From contig VFIW01000016.1 in the NCBI GenBank assembly GCA_006386115.1, forward strand, positions 248,001-312,000: a stretch of 64,000 bases of DNA. The letters are read 5' to 3'. Under the pieces are notes generated by a model. The model saw nothing but the letters and a program-made list of their open reading frames with translations, made no database searches and was not told where the DNA came from. Both the position numbers and the translations under genes were made by a program. Origin of the DNA: Globisporangium splendens. Its lineage: Eukaryota; Oomycota; Peronosporomycetes; Pythiales; Pythiaceae. This document shows positions 53,097-64,000 of this stretch, in pieces (within the stretch, counting starts at the first letter, position 1; the number at the start of each line of letters is the position of its first letter).

Positions 53097-53970
53097 ATCC
53101 AGCAGAGTGACTGGTTTGTGTGTATCTTTTTCGAACCAAAAATCCTTCTCAAAGCAGTTCCAGCATTGTCAGTTTGTCGCTTTTAGGGTGCCAGGCACAC
53201 TGAAATTTGCTTGATTGACGACTGAAAAAATGAATAGAATTTTCTGTGCGCTTAACCATGCTCTTATCTCCTGGTTGCACCACCCAAATTCGTGCTGACT
53301 CATCCGAGTGATGGTCATCTGGTAGACAGGACATGTTGGCCTTTCCCATACCCACCATTTGATATTGTTTAATTTAATATTAAAACGGGGAGGTCCAACC
53401 TCTGTCTTTTTGTGCTGCGACATGCGTGGACCACCGGAATCCCACACCACCACCGGAATAGCAAGCGGACAGTCCAGCATTGACAGCTTTGCAAAATTTC
53501 TTGTTGTGTGAAGGCTGCTATTTCTGCAGCATGCGATGTGTACCAGGGAGGGGGCTCTATCGGGTCATCGGAAGGGTAAAAATGGGAGCAAGATCCCTAT
53601 CAGATTTATTTACAGCCGCGAGTGTCGTATGCATGGGAATTACGCGATGCAATTCCGTTAAAAGTCAAGCTTAGCACTGTATCGAAAGTAAGGAGGGAGG
53701 GCTCTGGGATCGAGAGGATCGCTATTTTTGGTAAGAACGGTGATGAACGGAGGTCGAAAATGCATCAGTGCAGGCTACGTGAACAGGTTGCTGGTTGCCC
53801 TCTGGTGCTGTGTAGTTGAACCTCCTGCATAGACTCCAAAATAGATTTGAATTCAGATCGATCCCACATGAGATGAGGTATAAAGCTCATCGTAATCTAT
53901 GTAGACCGACGAGCTGGTTGGTATTCGTCCCATGGAGATGCGCGGACATCAAGCAGATGACGTCTCCCAC
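53097..53970. other. Intergenic
   Basis: No gene, RNA or repeat that I can support. Confidence 0.4.
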
Positions 53971-53987
53971 TCACTCCTCATTTTTCC
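53971..53987 (+). promoter_or_regulatory. Inr+FPR-like core promoter of the Cys-rich gene
   Basis: TCACTCCTCATTTTTCC, a weaker match to the same element, 65 bases before the ATG at 54053. Confidence 0.55.
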
Positions 53988-54052
53988 GGTTTTTGACCAA
54001 CTTGAGCCAGAAAGTGCGCCAACCACAGTTCAATCACCCTCAAAAAGCAAAC

Positions 54053-55530
54053 ATGCTCAAGTTCTTCTTCGTTGCGACCCTGTTCACTTCTGCGTCGACC
54101 TCGAGCGTTGTTAACGCATTTGCCCCCTGTGCAGAAGGTGAATCCGAGATCAGCGTTGAGGGCACCAACGGCGTCTTCTGTGTCAAAGGCAGCACCATTT
54201 GCGCTGCTGAGATCAGCGAAGGGGCATGTTCTTCCATCCAGGACGGTCTCCCATTCGGCTCGTACTGCGGTCGTGTCTTCTCTGGCGTCTACGGCTGCAA
54301 GACTCTCGATGCAGAGTCGGTCAAGACTTTCCAGCCATGGGTTGATCCGGCGACGACACCAGCCCCAACAGCTGCTACCACACCAGCACCAACGACTGTT
54401 GCAGCTCCAACTCCCGCACCAGACACGTCCTGCTCTGGAGGTAGTCCAATGAGTGTAGAAGGGGTCAATGGCGTCTCCTGTGTCGTCGGGAGCCCAGTGT
54501 GCGCCTCGGATGTCAGCAATGGCGCCTGCCCAGACGTTCAGCGCGGACTCCCATTTGGTTCCTACTGTGGCAAAGTTGCGTCTGGAGTTTACGGGTGCGA
54601 GGTGCTGGATGCGGATTCCATTAAAACCTATCAGCCGGCAGTCACTACTCAACCGTCTGCCTCAACCACAGCGCCGCAGCCAACCCCCGTGCCAGCTTCA
54701 CCAACATCCACTTCGCTGACGCCAAGTCCCGTAATTACGCCAGCTCCAAGTACTTCGACGACCTCAGCACCAGTGTCCGATGGAAGCTGCGCTGGTGGTA
54801 TTCCCATGAGCGTCGAAGGTGTTGTCGGCATCTTCTGTGTCTCCGGTAGTCCAGTGTGTGCATCAGATGTAAGCAGCGGTGCGTGTCCTGGTGCACGGCC
54901 TGGGCTTCCGTACGGATCGCACTGAGGCCGCGTTGCCTCTGGGGTGTTTGGTTGCAAGGTCCTGGACGCTGATTCCGTCAAGACTTTCCAGCCAACTTCT
55001 CCTTCTGTCACACCTTCATCCACAGCCACTACCACCAGCTCCGGTCCATCGTCTACTCCAGCGCCTACAACTGCAACAACCACGGTGACTCCCATCGTGG
55101 CGACTTCGAGCTCTGATTGCTCGAATGGTGGCAGCCCCATGAGTGTGGAGGGCGTCCAAAAGGTTTTCTACGTCACTGGCATCGCTTGCGCTGGCAGCAT
55201 CGCCGATGGCAGCTGCCCAGGCGCGCAAGATGGCTTGGCTTTTGGATCGTTCTGTGACCTCGTACGCACGGGAGTCTATGGCTGCCGGCCATACACTGCC
55301 GTGAACCAGAAACCTGCCTTCACCGTGCTACCTTCGGTTAGTTGCTCCGGAAACCCTGCCGGCTCGACTCTCGTAAGTGTTGTCGGTGCTACGCAGGATT
55401 TCTGTGCTCCAGAACCTGTCTGCTCTGCCAACCGTTTCGGCAACTGCCCTGGCATTCAAAGCGGATTGAGTCAGGCGACGAGTTGCACGGTTCTCCCAAT
55501 GGCGTGCACGGATGCGTCTTTGCGGCATAG
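54053..55530 (+). pseudogene. Secreted Cys-rich repeat gene with stop and frameshift
   Basis: The signal peptide (MLKFFFVATLFTSASTSSVVNAFA), the Cys-rich modules (MSVEGVNG, SNGACPDVQ, GSYCGKVASGVYGC) and the Thr/Pro linkers match the intact gene at 6508-8124. In module 3 the expected GSYCG reads GSH then TGA (54923-54925), truncating the product to 290 residues. The same frame continues for two more modules and then shifts near 55490: the expected tail NGVHGCVFAA is found in another frame ending at the TAG near 55530. A conserved Cys is also Tyr in module 4 (VFYVTG). The promoter and secretion signal are intact, so a short two-and-a-half-module protein may still be made. Confidence 0.75.
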
Positions 55531-58500
55531 ATTTCAATACAGCGCGCACTTGAAAAAAGTTGTGGTCGAAGAGAATTCACAAGCCAATGCTGGCAGCCTC
55601 CTACATAGTTTCTTAGAGTCGAGCGAAACAAGGTCCTTCTGCATCAGACATCCACACAGTGCACGATTGGATCTGGGATAGCAAATGAATGAATTTACAT
55701 GTGGACGAGAGTTCACTTCGTAAAGAGAATGAAACATCGGAGACGAAGTTGACCACTGCGTAGCAATGAGGAGCTGTCGGATAAATGGCGAGTGCGCGAG
55801 TGAGTTTCAGGGAAGAAAATCGCGCTGGGAATGATCCGGATCGCCGAATCGGGCTCAGTTTGCAATGGCAGTGTCTCTGGGCCACCCATGCGTTTACTGC
55901 AGTAGCGTATGCAGCGGTAGAGAGATCAACGGGAAATGCGCAAGATTACTGCTCCGTCCTTTTACCATTCGTCCTGCTTTCGCCCCCTCCTCTTCTCCAC
56001 CACCAATTGCATGCATCACCAATTGCACACCTCGAGGCGCGTGCCAGCAAGCGAATGGTGGATGACAGGGATGTTGTTTACTTTACAACCGCACAACACC
56101 ACATCCGAGATCGCAGTTCCCAGCACACGCGCACATTGGATACCGCGCATGGAAGAGCCGAGAAAATATTCAGTTTTGGCGTTTTGCTCCCTGGAGTGTG
56201 CACCATCACAGGCAACAGGGCAGACAGGGGACGCTGGTGGCGCGTACACACATGTGTTCATATCGCACCATCATCAAGCAGCATTGGGGCTGAGGCCGTC
56301 CACTCATTTCATGTCATCAAGCAGCATTGGCACTGTACACGCATCCACCATCGACTTTGGCGAGCTTTGAGACGCGGACCATGTGGTTTTGAACGTTGAA
56401 GGTGGACCCCCCGAACGCGTGCACGCCCGCGCGCTGATTGGCTACGGGAGAACTCCCTTTGTGTCTGATTGGCTTGAGAAGACACGCCTATCGACTCAAG
56501 GAATTGGTTTTTCCTTTCCAACTTGGCAGCCTGACAACTTTGTAGGCTTGTCTCTGTTGCACTATGATACCTCAAAGTTTATTCATTTCCTGTCGAAAAT
56601 GATGAAGCGAGTTTGGGGTACTTTGAGTGGATCGGATGCGTCCTTGGCTTGAGGAGGGACACGGCTGAAAGCATACCCACCACCACCAACAGACTCGATA
56701 GCGCATGTCTCTACAGTTTCTCTCTCTTGGGGATTTGCGACCTGCTCACGGCTCAGAAAAGCCCATGTCCGACTTGACGGATATGGTGTGCCTTTCCCAC
56801 GAGCACGCATGGCATTAATTTGGTTCATGAGCATGGAAGGGATGCACCTTGGACTAAAAGTGGCCAGATTAGTCTCGATTAGTTTTTTCATTAATCTGTT
56901 TGACGATTATTCTTAATTGCAGCTTTTAATCTCTTCTACATGTGTGCAGAATCAATCCCCTTGATCGCTTTGGGGGCAATAGTGCAGGTTGTTGTCCAAA
57001 TATGCTGCAGCGGTGGAAGCGAATCGGACAGCGCTCACTGGGTGCAGGACGTAAAGAAATGTGAGTCCACATTGCCAAAAAGCAGAAGCTTTTTCGGGTC
57101 AGCAAAGTACAGTGCGTGTGGCGTCTGTTTTATGGAATGTATCTTGCCGCCTTTGCAATGAGGAAAAAACGCACCAATGCAATTCTACAAACACACAGCT
57201 GTGTGAAGAGTTATTTGCCTCGAAAAGGCATTGCACTTGAGGTTTGTATTGCGTCAAATTTGCAATTTTGCAAAGAAAAGGGATGACAAAGATATGCTTC
57301 GAATCCCACTTTGGACCCACAACAATCACAATGGCAGCGGTACTTTCACCATCGTTCACACTTCACTGTTTGCTGTGTAGTATCGTCGAAATCCCGTCCT
57401 TTCTCCCACCAGCCAACCATCCACAGATTAGATTTTCCTTTCTCTTCTCGCTCAAGGCAAGAGAAACGGGAAAGCGAATTCTGAGGCTGGAATGGCGATT
57501 TAGAGCACTCCCACCTGTGTGCTCGCTAGGGTCATCTCCACGCAAACTTTGCTGCTGTTTCAATGGCGAATTCCATTGCATCCCCTCAGAAACTGCATCA
57601 CCATGGAAAATGACGCAGTCTCGTTCCGAGTTTTGTAAACGGTGGCGGGATTCACGTGATTACCGGGGAGCCTTCGTTGTGAGCTGCATATCCTTCGCCG
57701 TGTCGACTGTGTAAATCATCTAAAAAGGGTGCATCGTGGCAAGAACCGACGAAATGCCCCTTCCGCAATGGGAGATTGAGCCTTTGAGAGGCTCAACTAG
57801 TCCCCTTCTTAGAATATAGAAGGGCTGTTAGTCACAGTGTCCCCTTGTATCCGAACTCCGCCAATGGCTGCACTCAGCGAGTGTCCATTGGCTCGTGGCA
57901 CGCGTCCGAATTAACGGACTCGCCCATCCCCCTCTCTGCCCTTTCTCTGTCGTCATATGACCCCAGCTCATCATCGACACACAACTGGGCACTGTTTCAA
58001 TACTTTTAACCTTTATTCGGTGAATGTGACAGTGTCAATCCTGCTACGACGCACTGACTGGCAAAGATTCTATGAGAGCTGTAGCATGTGTCCTTATGCC
58101 CGCTCATCTGCCTTTAGAGGAGGACCGTCAAACAAGAGGCGAGCCGGTATACCTTTGCTCACTACGCTTTTGTCGAGATGGTGGAGCAATGCGCGGTGAT
58201 GAACCCAGGTGCCCTCAAATAGGAAGGAATACGACGTTTGATAAAGTGAGCTGTCAAAGAGTCCGCATTTCGTAAAGAGCTCTTCTGATCCCATGTGGTC
58301 CCGTCTCTGTGCGGTGCGGGTATTAAATATTAAAATCTGCAAGCAGGACAAGTTGCCCTGCTCAATAGATAGGGAGGAGGAGTGGATGGGCGGCAAAAAA
58401 GCCCGCAGAAACTGGAACGAAAGCTGTGCGGGTCTCCCCGACCAGCGACCAACAGTAGTCCCCTCCCCTTCCCTGGCTAGCCAAATGTAGAAAACCGCAC

Positions 58501-58593
58501 TCTGCTGGCCCCACCACCCATCTTTCCTTGGGTTGGAGCTCCTTCCACGCTTTCGTCGAGTCTCCGTGGTCCACTGGGCTCGGATCCAGTCGG
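55531..58593. other. Long intergenic region
   Basis: 3 kb without a supported gene. Two hairpins: CCCTTCT/AGAAGGG near 57804-57825, and GCCAATGG...CCATTGGC (57860-57892) with an inner CACTC/GAGTG stem, which places a CCAAT box on each strand. Confidence 0.45.
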
Positions 58594-58609
58594 TCATTCT
58601 TCAATTTGC
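58594..58609 (+). promoter_or_regulatory. Inr+FPR core promoter of oxidase-ZIP gene 2
   Basis: TCATTCTTCAATTTGC, 73 bases before the ATG at 58683. Confidence 0.75.
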
Positions 58610-58682
58610 AGTCTTCCACTGCAATCGCCTCCTCCTCTGCGTCCAGTGCCGTTGAACCGATTTCCAATCAAAGAAGAAGAAG

Positions 58683-61415
58683 ATGCCAAAGATCTCCGCT
58701 GTGACGGCGGTCTTGGCGCTCGGCGCCTTCGCTGCCACGGCCGATGCCCTCAACAACCTCAAGGAAAGCTGGGACGCCTACGTCTCGCCGCTCGTGATCC
58801 CTGAAGTCATCGACATGACTGCGGGTGGCTCCATCGAGATGCAAATGGGCCGCGCCAAGCACAACTGGACGGCCGATGGCTCGATGTCGGGCGACATCTA
58901 CGGATATGCTTTGCGCAACTCGACGCCGACGTTCCCTGGCCCAACGATCAAGGTCGCCAAGGGCGTGCCGATCTCTGTCACCTGGTTCAACGAACTCTCG
59001 GCGCCGCACTTGCTCGATGACTCGGTCGAGTCCAGTTTGACCATCATGGAGTCGGGCTGCTACCCGTACTGTGGTGTGCCTGTCGTCGTGCACGTGCACG
59101 GTCTCGAGTCCCCTGCCAAGTACGATGGCTTGCCCTTCCGGTCGATCTACAAGAACCAATCTCAGGAAATGGTCTACTTGAACAATCAATCCGCCGCGAC
59201 CAAGCTGTACCACGATCACGCGAACGGCCTTACTCGATTGAATGTCTGGTCGGGTTTGTTCGGCTTGTACATCATCGAAGACAAGGCGCGTGAAGCTGCG
59301 ATCAACGTGGACGTGGAAACTGACATCCCTCTGGCCATCGGAGACCGTCTCATCAGCAACTCTGGCGCACTCATGTACTCGGACGACAACTGCCAGGGCT
59401 CTTCGGTGACTTTGTGGGTCCCTGAGTCGTTTGGTACCGTGAACCTTGTGAATGGCGTCGTAATGCCGTACTTGGAAGTGCCGAACGCGCAAGTGCGGTT
59501 CCGGCTGACAAACAGCGCCAACTCGCGCAACTACAACCTCACGATCCCATTCGCGGACCGATGCATGGTGATCGCCAAGGACTCGGGTTTTCTCCAGAAC
59601 ACGGAGCCACTGCCAGAGTACCTCAACATTTACCCGTATGAACGCTTTGAGCTCATGTGCGACTTCACGGATGACGCTGATGGTACCACGTGGGACTTGG
59701 TCGATGAACCGACTGTGGAGCAGGACACGCCGTACGATCCACGTATCATGCAGCTGCGTGTCAAGACCAGCTTGAAAACATCGACGATGACTCGACGTGA
59801 AATTCCTTCGCAGCTCACCAAGTTCAAGGACTTGAAGGCGCTCTGGAAGGAACTCGGCGGCAAGCAGCGCGCGATCTTCCTTGGTGAAATGGAGTACTCC
59901 TTGATGTGTCCATCCAAATCGATGATTCGCTACCGCAACCAAGAAATCAACATGACGACGATCAAGAGCACACTCGCGTGCACCAAGGGAAAGGTCGAGC
60001 GCTGGACGTTCAAGAACCCAACGGATGATCCTCACCCGTTCCACTGGCACTTGGTGAACGCTCAGTGCGGTCCTACCGATGACGAAGTCGATACGAACTC
60101 GCTTAAGGACGTCGTCGTGATCCCGAACGCTGATACTCGTCCACCTGAGACCATCACGCAAGTCTGCTACGTTGCGTGCACTCCTGACGAGTTCTTGCTC
60201 GAAGGTTCCACTCGCGGTCCTACGGAGTACAACTTTGACACGTCGGAGCCGTACGTTGCGCATTGCCACATTCTGGAGCACGAAGAGAACAACATGATGA
60301 GCTATTTTCAATTGACGGACGTCGATGACGACGCGCCAGATGATGATGGCATCGTCGCCATCACGGGTGTGATTACGAGCTCGGTCGTGTGGACGGCCAT
60401 GGGTATGAGTGTACTCGGTGGTATCGCGACGACGCTGTCGGTGCTCGTGATCTCGGTCGATCGTCTCATGTTCTTGAGCAACCCCAAGTCGCTCTCGATC
60501 GCGTTCGCGCTCTCGGCTGGTGTCATGGTCTTCATCGCGTTCGCCGATCTGTGGCCGGAAGCCACGGCGTATTACCGTGCGACGTTCACGGTCGGCGGCA
60601 CTGCTGACCCAGAAGCCTACGAGCACGGTGGCTCCACTGCCGATGCCGGTGTGTGTGACAAGACCTGCAACGGTCACTCGTGGCTCGCGACCATCGGCGC
60701 GTTCACGCTTGGTATGCTGATCATTTTGCTCGTCGAGTTCATCGTGCACCGCGTGCTCGAAAAGAACGGCCACCGCCACTCGCACGACGCTCTGTCACCT
60801 GTCAACGGCAAGAACCTGGTGAGCGGTGACGCGGCCGAGAAGGGTGATATTGAGTCTCCTGCCGCCGAGCTGAGCCACAACGCTCATGCGCTCAACAGCC
60901 CAGTGACTGCGGATACGTTGTCCGAGGACGAACGTGCCCAGAAGGAAGAGTACAAGCGCGCCGGTATGATGAGCGGCATCGCCATCGCGATCCACAACTT
61001 CCCAGAGGGTCTCGCGCTCTTTGTGACGTCGCTGCAGGGTCTCCGCGCAGGCATCATCCTCTCCGTCGGTGTCATCTTGCACAACTTGCCCGAAGGTGTG
61101 GCCATCGCAGCACCAGTGTACTACGCCACGGGCTCCAAACTCGAGGCCTTCAAGTGGACGGCATTGTCGGGGATCGCGCAGCCGCTTGGCGCCGCCATCG
61201 GCTGGGCGGCCGTGTCAGGCGGCATGAGCTTCTCGCTGCAGGCCACGCTCTACGCTATGGTCGCGGGCATGCTGACGTGCATCACGCTGAAGGAGCTGCT
61301 GCCGGGTGCCTTCCGCTTCGACCCCAAGGGCTCGTACTTCGTCGGCTCGTTCTTCTGCGGCATCATCATCATCGCGTTCGGCATCATGCTGCTGCAGTAC
61401 TCGGGCACCAGCTAA
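58683..61415 (+). CDS. Multicopper oxidase fused to ZIP metal transporter, copy 2
   Basis: 910 residues, no intron, with a signal peptide (MPKISAVTAVLALGAFAATADA). All copper ligands are kept: H137/H139, H177/H179, H451/H454/H456, and H527-C528-H529, H533, M538. The ZIP part keeps HNFPEG (771-776), HNLPEG (800-805), a His-containing loop (HRHSHD) and eight helices. It differs from copy 1 across most of the length but is nearly base-identical in two stretches that encode the last two copper motifs. The fusion is in one exon with no stop between domains, and the same join is seen in copy 1, so it is not an assembly accident. The role is the same as for copy 1; the different His loop could mean different metal affinity. 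Confidence 0.9.
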   Translation: MPKISAVTAVLALGAFAATADALNNLKESWDAYVSPLVIPEVIDMTAGGSIEMQMGRAKHNWTADGSMSGDIYGYALRNSTPTFPGPTIKVAKGVPISVTWFNELSAPHLLDDSVESSLTIMESGCYPYCGVPVVVHVHGLESPAKYDGLPFRSIYKNQSQEMVYLNNQSAATKLYHDHANGLTRLNVWSGLFGLYIIEDKAREAAINVDVETDIPLAIGDRLISNSGALMYSDDNCQGSSVTLWVPESFGTVNLVNGVVMPYLEVPNAQVRFRLTNSANSRNYNLTIPFADRCMVIAKDSGFLQNTEPLPEYLNIYPYERFELMCDFTDDADGTTWDLVDEPTVEQDTPYDPRIMQLRVKTSLKTSTMTRREIPSQLTKFKDLKALWKELGGKQRAIFLGEMEYSLMCPSKSMIRYRNQEINMTTIKSTLACTKGKVERWTFKNPTDDPHPFHWHLVNAQCGPTDDEVDTNSLKDVVVIPNADTRPPETITQVCYVACTPDEFLLEGSTRGPTEYNFDTSEPYVAHCHILEHEENNMMSYFQLTDVDDDAPDDDGIVAITGVITSSVVWTAMGMSVLGGIATTLSVLVISVDRLMFLSNPKSLSIAFALSAGVMVFIAFADLWPEATAYYRATFTVGGTADPEAYEHGGSTADAGVCDKTCNGHSWLATIGAFTLGMLIILLVEFIVHRVLEKNGHRHSHDALSPVNGKNLVSGDAAEKGDIESPAAELSHNAHALNSPVTADTLSEDERAQKEEYKRAGMMSGIAIAIHNFPEGLALFVTSLQGLRAGIILSVGVILHNLPEGVAIAAPVYYATGSKLEAFKWTALSGIAQPLGAAIGWAAVSGGMSFSLQATLYAMVAGMLTCITLKELLPGAFRFDPKGSYFVGSFFCGIIIIAFGIMLLQYSGTS

Positions 61416-62860
61416 GCGTGTGTTAAAACTACAAGAATGGCGTCGAAAGCGAAGACGTCTGGCGTAAAAAAAGTGCATTTTGCTAGTCCAGTTTTTGAGG
61501 TATAGCGTTTAGATGAAGAAAGGAATGGTGGTGACTCGTAGTGCGTTAAATCCCATTTGCATGTTGTGAAAACAATACGAAAAGCGAGTCATGTCGACTG
61601 CTGAATGTCACGATATCTTTGTTCCTGATCGTAAAAGGAAATGAAACCATGTGCGCTTTGGTTGCGAGCCTTTCGTTGAGAGGAAATTGCTCCATATGGA
61701 GCGATCAATACGACCACAGAACCTATCACGCACAGAAGCAAATACATCGTCAGATGGATAGAATGGGGCGATTTCGCGTTTGGAAGCAGCCAGGAGCAGG
61801 AGGAGCAGGAGCTGCTGCTGCGCGGATGCAGCGGTGCTGAGCATCGAGGTTGGAGTTTGCCAAGTGTGGTGACGAATGATATAAGAGCATTTGTTGCAAA
61901 AGCTGTACAAGGGCAGCAAACCTCAGACAGATGCACAAAGGACTAAATCAAAGCGTATCTTCTTACGAACAGATAGAAGCAAACTGTGAGGGTATGAGAG
62001 AAGCATAGGTGGCTGCTGTGCGTTCAGCATGGGGTCTTCGGGATCTGCAGTCCAAAGTCACCAAGCACTGCAGCCTCTTATATCGAAACAATACTGTACG
62101 TAGTGTGTCAAGTACCTTCTTTTAGTAACATTCCCTCCATCATGCCTTGTTTTGGGTTGGCTTTGATCTGCTCTGTGACGTGAGCCAGACCACTAAACGC
62201 TCTTATATACGACAGATACTGAAGCATTTGTTGTCAACTGGCGGTACTATGCTGCAGTATCCTTTCGTGTGGCAATGCTCGCTCGCGCACCCAAAGTGCG
62301 CAATGCCCCTACAAGAACGTAATTTGTTACCTGAGCTCTCCACTCGCCTGTTCAAGCACATGGACTCTGTTTGCTAGCAGCGCGCACCTCTTTCTCTGCA
62401 CTGCCTCGTGTTGCCAACTGGGTGAGATCACGGCTGTTTCTGTTTTCGGAACCCCAAGGAGCTTCTTACCGCACCGGAGATGAAATGTCGGCTTCTCGTG
62501 CTGCACCGGTTACACTAACTATGCTCTCTAACGGCTCGAGCTGCAGCGGTGCTCAATTGGTTCGTGGCACGTGTCCTCGTGCGCTGAATGTAGTGTCGAC
62601 TCGTGTTGACTCCGCCGTAACCTCTTGCCTTGTCACCCCAATTGGTTTCAAACGTGCGTCGCTGCCATGAGAGGGTGTTGGGTTCAAGAGTCAAGACGCT
62701 GCTGCAAAATGTGCTGCGGAGTGCTGCTTCTTTGTGGTTAATAGAAGCCCTGATTCGATCACTTGGTGGCAGACAGAAACAAAAGCAGTTGCATACGCAT
62801 CGCTTTGGGGTCCGAACTTTGTGGTTCTTTTTGCTCTGTTGATCTCTCTCTTTCAAATTA
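61416..62860. other. Intergenic
   Basis: 1.4 kb with no supported gene. AGGAGCAGGAGGAGCAGGAG near 61791-61810 is low-complexity. A short open frame near 62371-62670 has Cys and Thr/Ser but no clear relation to the Cys-rich repeat family. Confidence 0.4.
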
Positions 62861-62876
62861 TCATTCGTCCTTTTGC
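62861..62876 (+). promoter_or_regulatory. Possible degenerate Inr/FPR of oxidase-ZIP gene 3
   Basis: TCATTCGTCCTTTTGC, 83 bases before the ATG. The Inr half fits; the FPR half is weak. Confidence 0.35.
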
Positions 62877-62959
62877 TAGCTCGCGGCAGCACAAACAACC
62901 CTCAGCCATATCGACCATTTTCCATCTCCGCGACCTGTCAAAGAACGCCCTGAACGACG

Positions 62960-64000
62960 ATGCCAAAGATCTCCGCTGTGACGGCGGTCTTGGCGCTCGG
63001 CGCCTTCGCTGCCACGGCCGATGCCCTCAACAACCTCAAGGAAAGCTGGGACGCCTACGTCTCGCCGCTCGTGATCCCTGAAGTCATCGACATGACTGCG
63101 GGTGGCTCCATCGAGATGCAAATGGGCCGCGCCAAGCACAACTGGACGGCCGATGGCTCGATGTCGGGCGACATCTACGGATATGCTTTGCGCAACTCGA
63201 CGCCGACGTTCCCTGGCCCAACGATCAAGGTCGCCAAGGGCGTGCCGATCTCTGTCACCTGGTTCAACGAACTCTCGGCGCCGCACTTGCTCGATGACTC
63301 GGTCGAGTCCAGTTTGACCATCATGGAGTCGGGCTGCTACCCGTACTGTGGTGTGCCTGTCGTCGTGCACGTGCACGGTCTCGAGTCCCCTGCCAAGTAC
63401 GATGGCTTGCCCTTCCGGTCGATCTACAAGAACCAATCTCAGGAAATGGTCTACTTGAACAATCAATCCGCCGCGACCAAGCTGTACCACGATCACGCGA
63501 ACGGCCTTACTCGATTGAATGTCTGGTCGGGTTTGTTCGGCTTGTACATCATCGAAGACAAGGCGCGTGAAGCTGCGATCAACGTGGACGTGGAAACTGA
63601 CATCCCTCTGGCCATCGGAGACCGTCTCATCAGCAACTCTGGCGCACTCATGTACTCGGACGACAACTGCCAGGGCTCTTCGGTGACTTTGTGGGTCCCT
63701 GAGTCGTTTGGTACCGTGAACCTTGTGAATGGCGTCGTAATGCCGTACTTGGAAGTGCCGAACGCGCAAGTGCGGTTCCGGCTGACAAACAGCGCCAACT
63801 CGCGCAACTACAACCTCACGATCCCATTCGCGGACCGATGCATGGTGATCGCCAAGGACTCGGGTTTTCTCCAGAACACGGAGCCACTGCCAGAGTACCT
63901 CAACATTTACCCGTATGAACGCTTTGAGCTCATGTGCGACTTCACGGATGACGCTGATGGTACCACGTGGGACTTGGTCGATGAACCGACTGTGGAGCAG
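62960..64000 (+). CDS. Multicopper oxidase-ZIP fusion, copy 3 (runs off window)
   Basis: The first 347 codons are present and open to the window end. I saw no base difference from copy 2 (offset 4277) over 1041 bases, so the signal peptide and the first two copper motifs (H137/H139, H177/H179) are the same. Identity begins one base before the ATG; everything upstream is unrelated, so this copy has a different 5' untranslated region and promoter. Whether the ZIP half is present cannot be seen here. Confidence 0.85.
   Translation, partial: MPKISAVTAVLALGAFAATADALNNLKESWDAYVSPLVIPEVIDMTAGGSIEMQMGRAKHNWTADGSMSGDIYGYALRNSTPTFPGPTIKVAKGVPISVTWFNELSAPHLLDDSVESSLTIMESGCYPYCGVPVVVHVHGLESPAKYDGLPFRSIYKNQSQEMVYLNNQSAATKLYHDHANGLTRLNVWSGLFGLYIIEDKAREAAINVDVETDIPLAIGDRLISNSGALMYSDDNCQGSSVTLWVPESFGTVNLVNGVVMPYLEVPNAQVRFRLTNSANSRNYNLTIPFADRCMVIAKDSGFLQNTEPLPEYLNIYPYERFELMCDFTDDADGTTWDLVDEPTVEQ

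Noticed and set aside
54923..54925. TGA at a conserved Cys codon of the Cys-rich gene, as possible selenocysteine
   Set aside because: Sec for Cys is the classic signature, but the neighbouring Tyr is also changed to His, another conserved Cys is Tyr and a frameshift follows. Decay is simpler. A SECIS-type hairpin after 55530 would reopen the question; I could not establish one by eye.
62371..62670. Short Cys/Thr-containing frame before oxidase-ZIP copy 3
   Set aside because: Spacing of Cys does not fit the Cys-rich repeat family, there is no signal peptide and no promoter motif.

Overview
The window looks like nuclear DNA of an oomycete (Phytophthora/Pythium type). It has compact genes with few short introns (GTRNGT-type donors), a recurring core promoter TCATTCTCCAATTTGCC that matches the oomycete Inr + FPR element, secreted Cys-rich repeat proteins with Thr/Ser/Pro linkers, secreted tannase-family esterases, and a Crypton-type tyrosine recombinase. 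This assignment is inferred from sequence style, not from a database search.

Layout. 1-6.3 kb: the first exon of a membrane protein that leaves the window, a possible mitochondrial MICOS subunit, and a RIF1 orthologue read from a divergent promoter. 6.5-12.7 kb: an intact five-repeat secreted Cys-rich protein and a decayed kinase / coiled-coil / Cys4 / ARM-repeat gene. 12.8-29.35 kb: two overlapping large palindromes. Palindrome 1 has 3688-bp arms around a 363-bp spacer; palindrome 2 has 5069-bp arms around a 1193-bp spacer. They carry five tannase-family genes in the order A1(-), A2(+), B1(-), B2(+), A3(-, truncated). 29.35-32.4 kb: a repeat-rich junction with a diverged foldback copy, a 4 x 40 bp minisatellite and an RNase H relic. 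32.4-43.2 kb: ordinary genes, namely a nine-exon type II membrane protein with tail-fibre-like beta repeats, a zeta-class GST, a PP2C phosphatase, a coiled-coil protein and CIAO2B/MIP18. 43.2-49.6 kb: a gene-poor stretch with a Cys-rich relic, a Crypton and two tRNA-like structures. 50.3-64 kb: three copies of one very unusual gene, a secreted multicopper oxidase fused in one reading frame to an eight-helix ZIP metal transporter. A decayed Cys-rich repeat gene lies between copies 1 and 2.

The most notable content is the multicopper oxidase-ZIP fusion. All ten copper-ligand residues and both ZIP metal motifs are present, which suggests a one-polypeptide oxidase-coupled metal-uptake system, analogous in logic to the separate fungal Fet3 oxidase and Ftr1 permease. 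The window as a whole looks like a recent gene-amplification neighbourhood: palindromic tannase genes, near-identical oxidase-transporter copies with exchanged promoters, and Cys-rich repeat genes in different states of decay.
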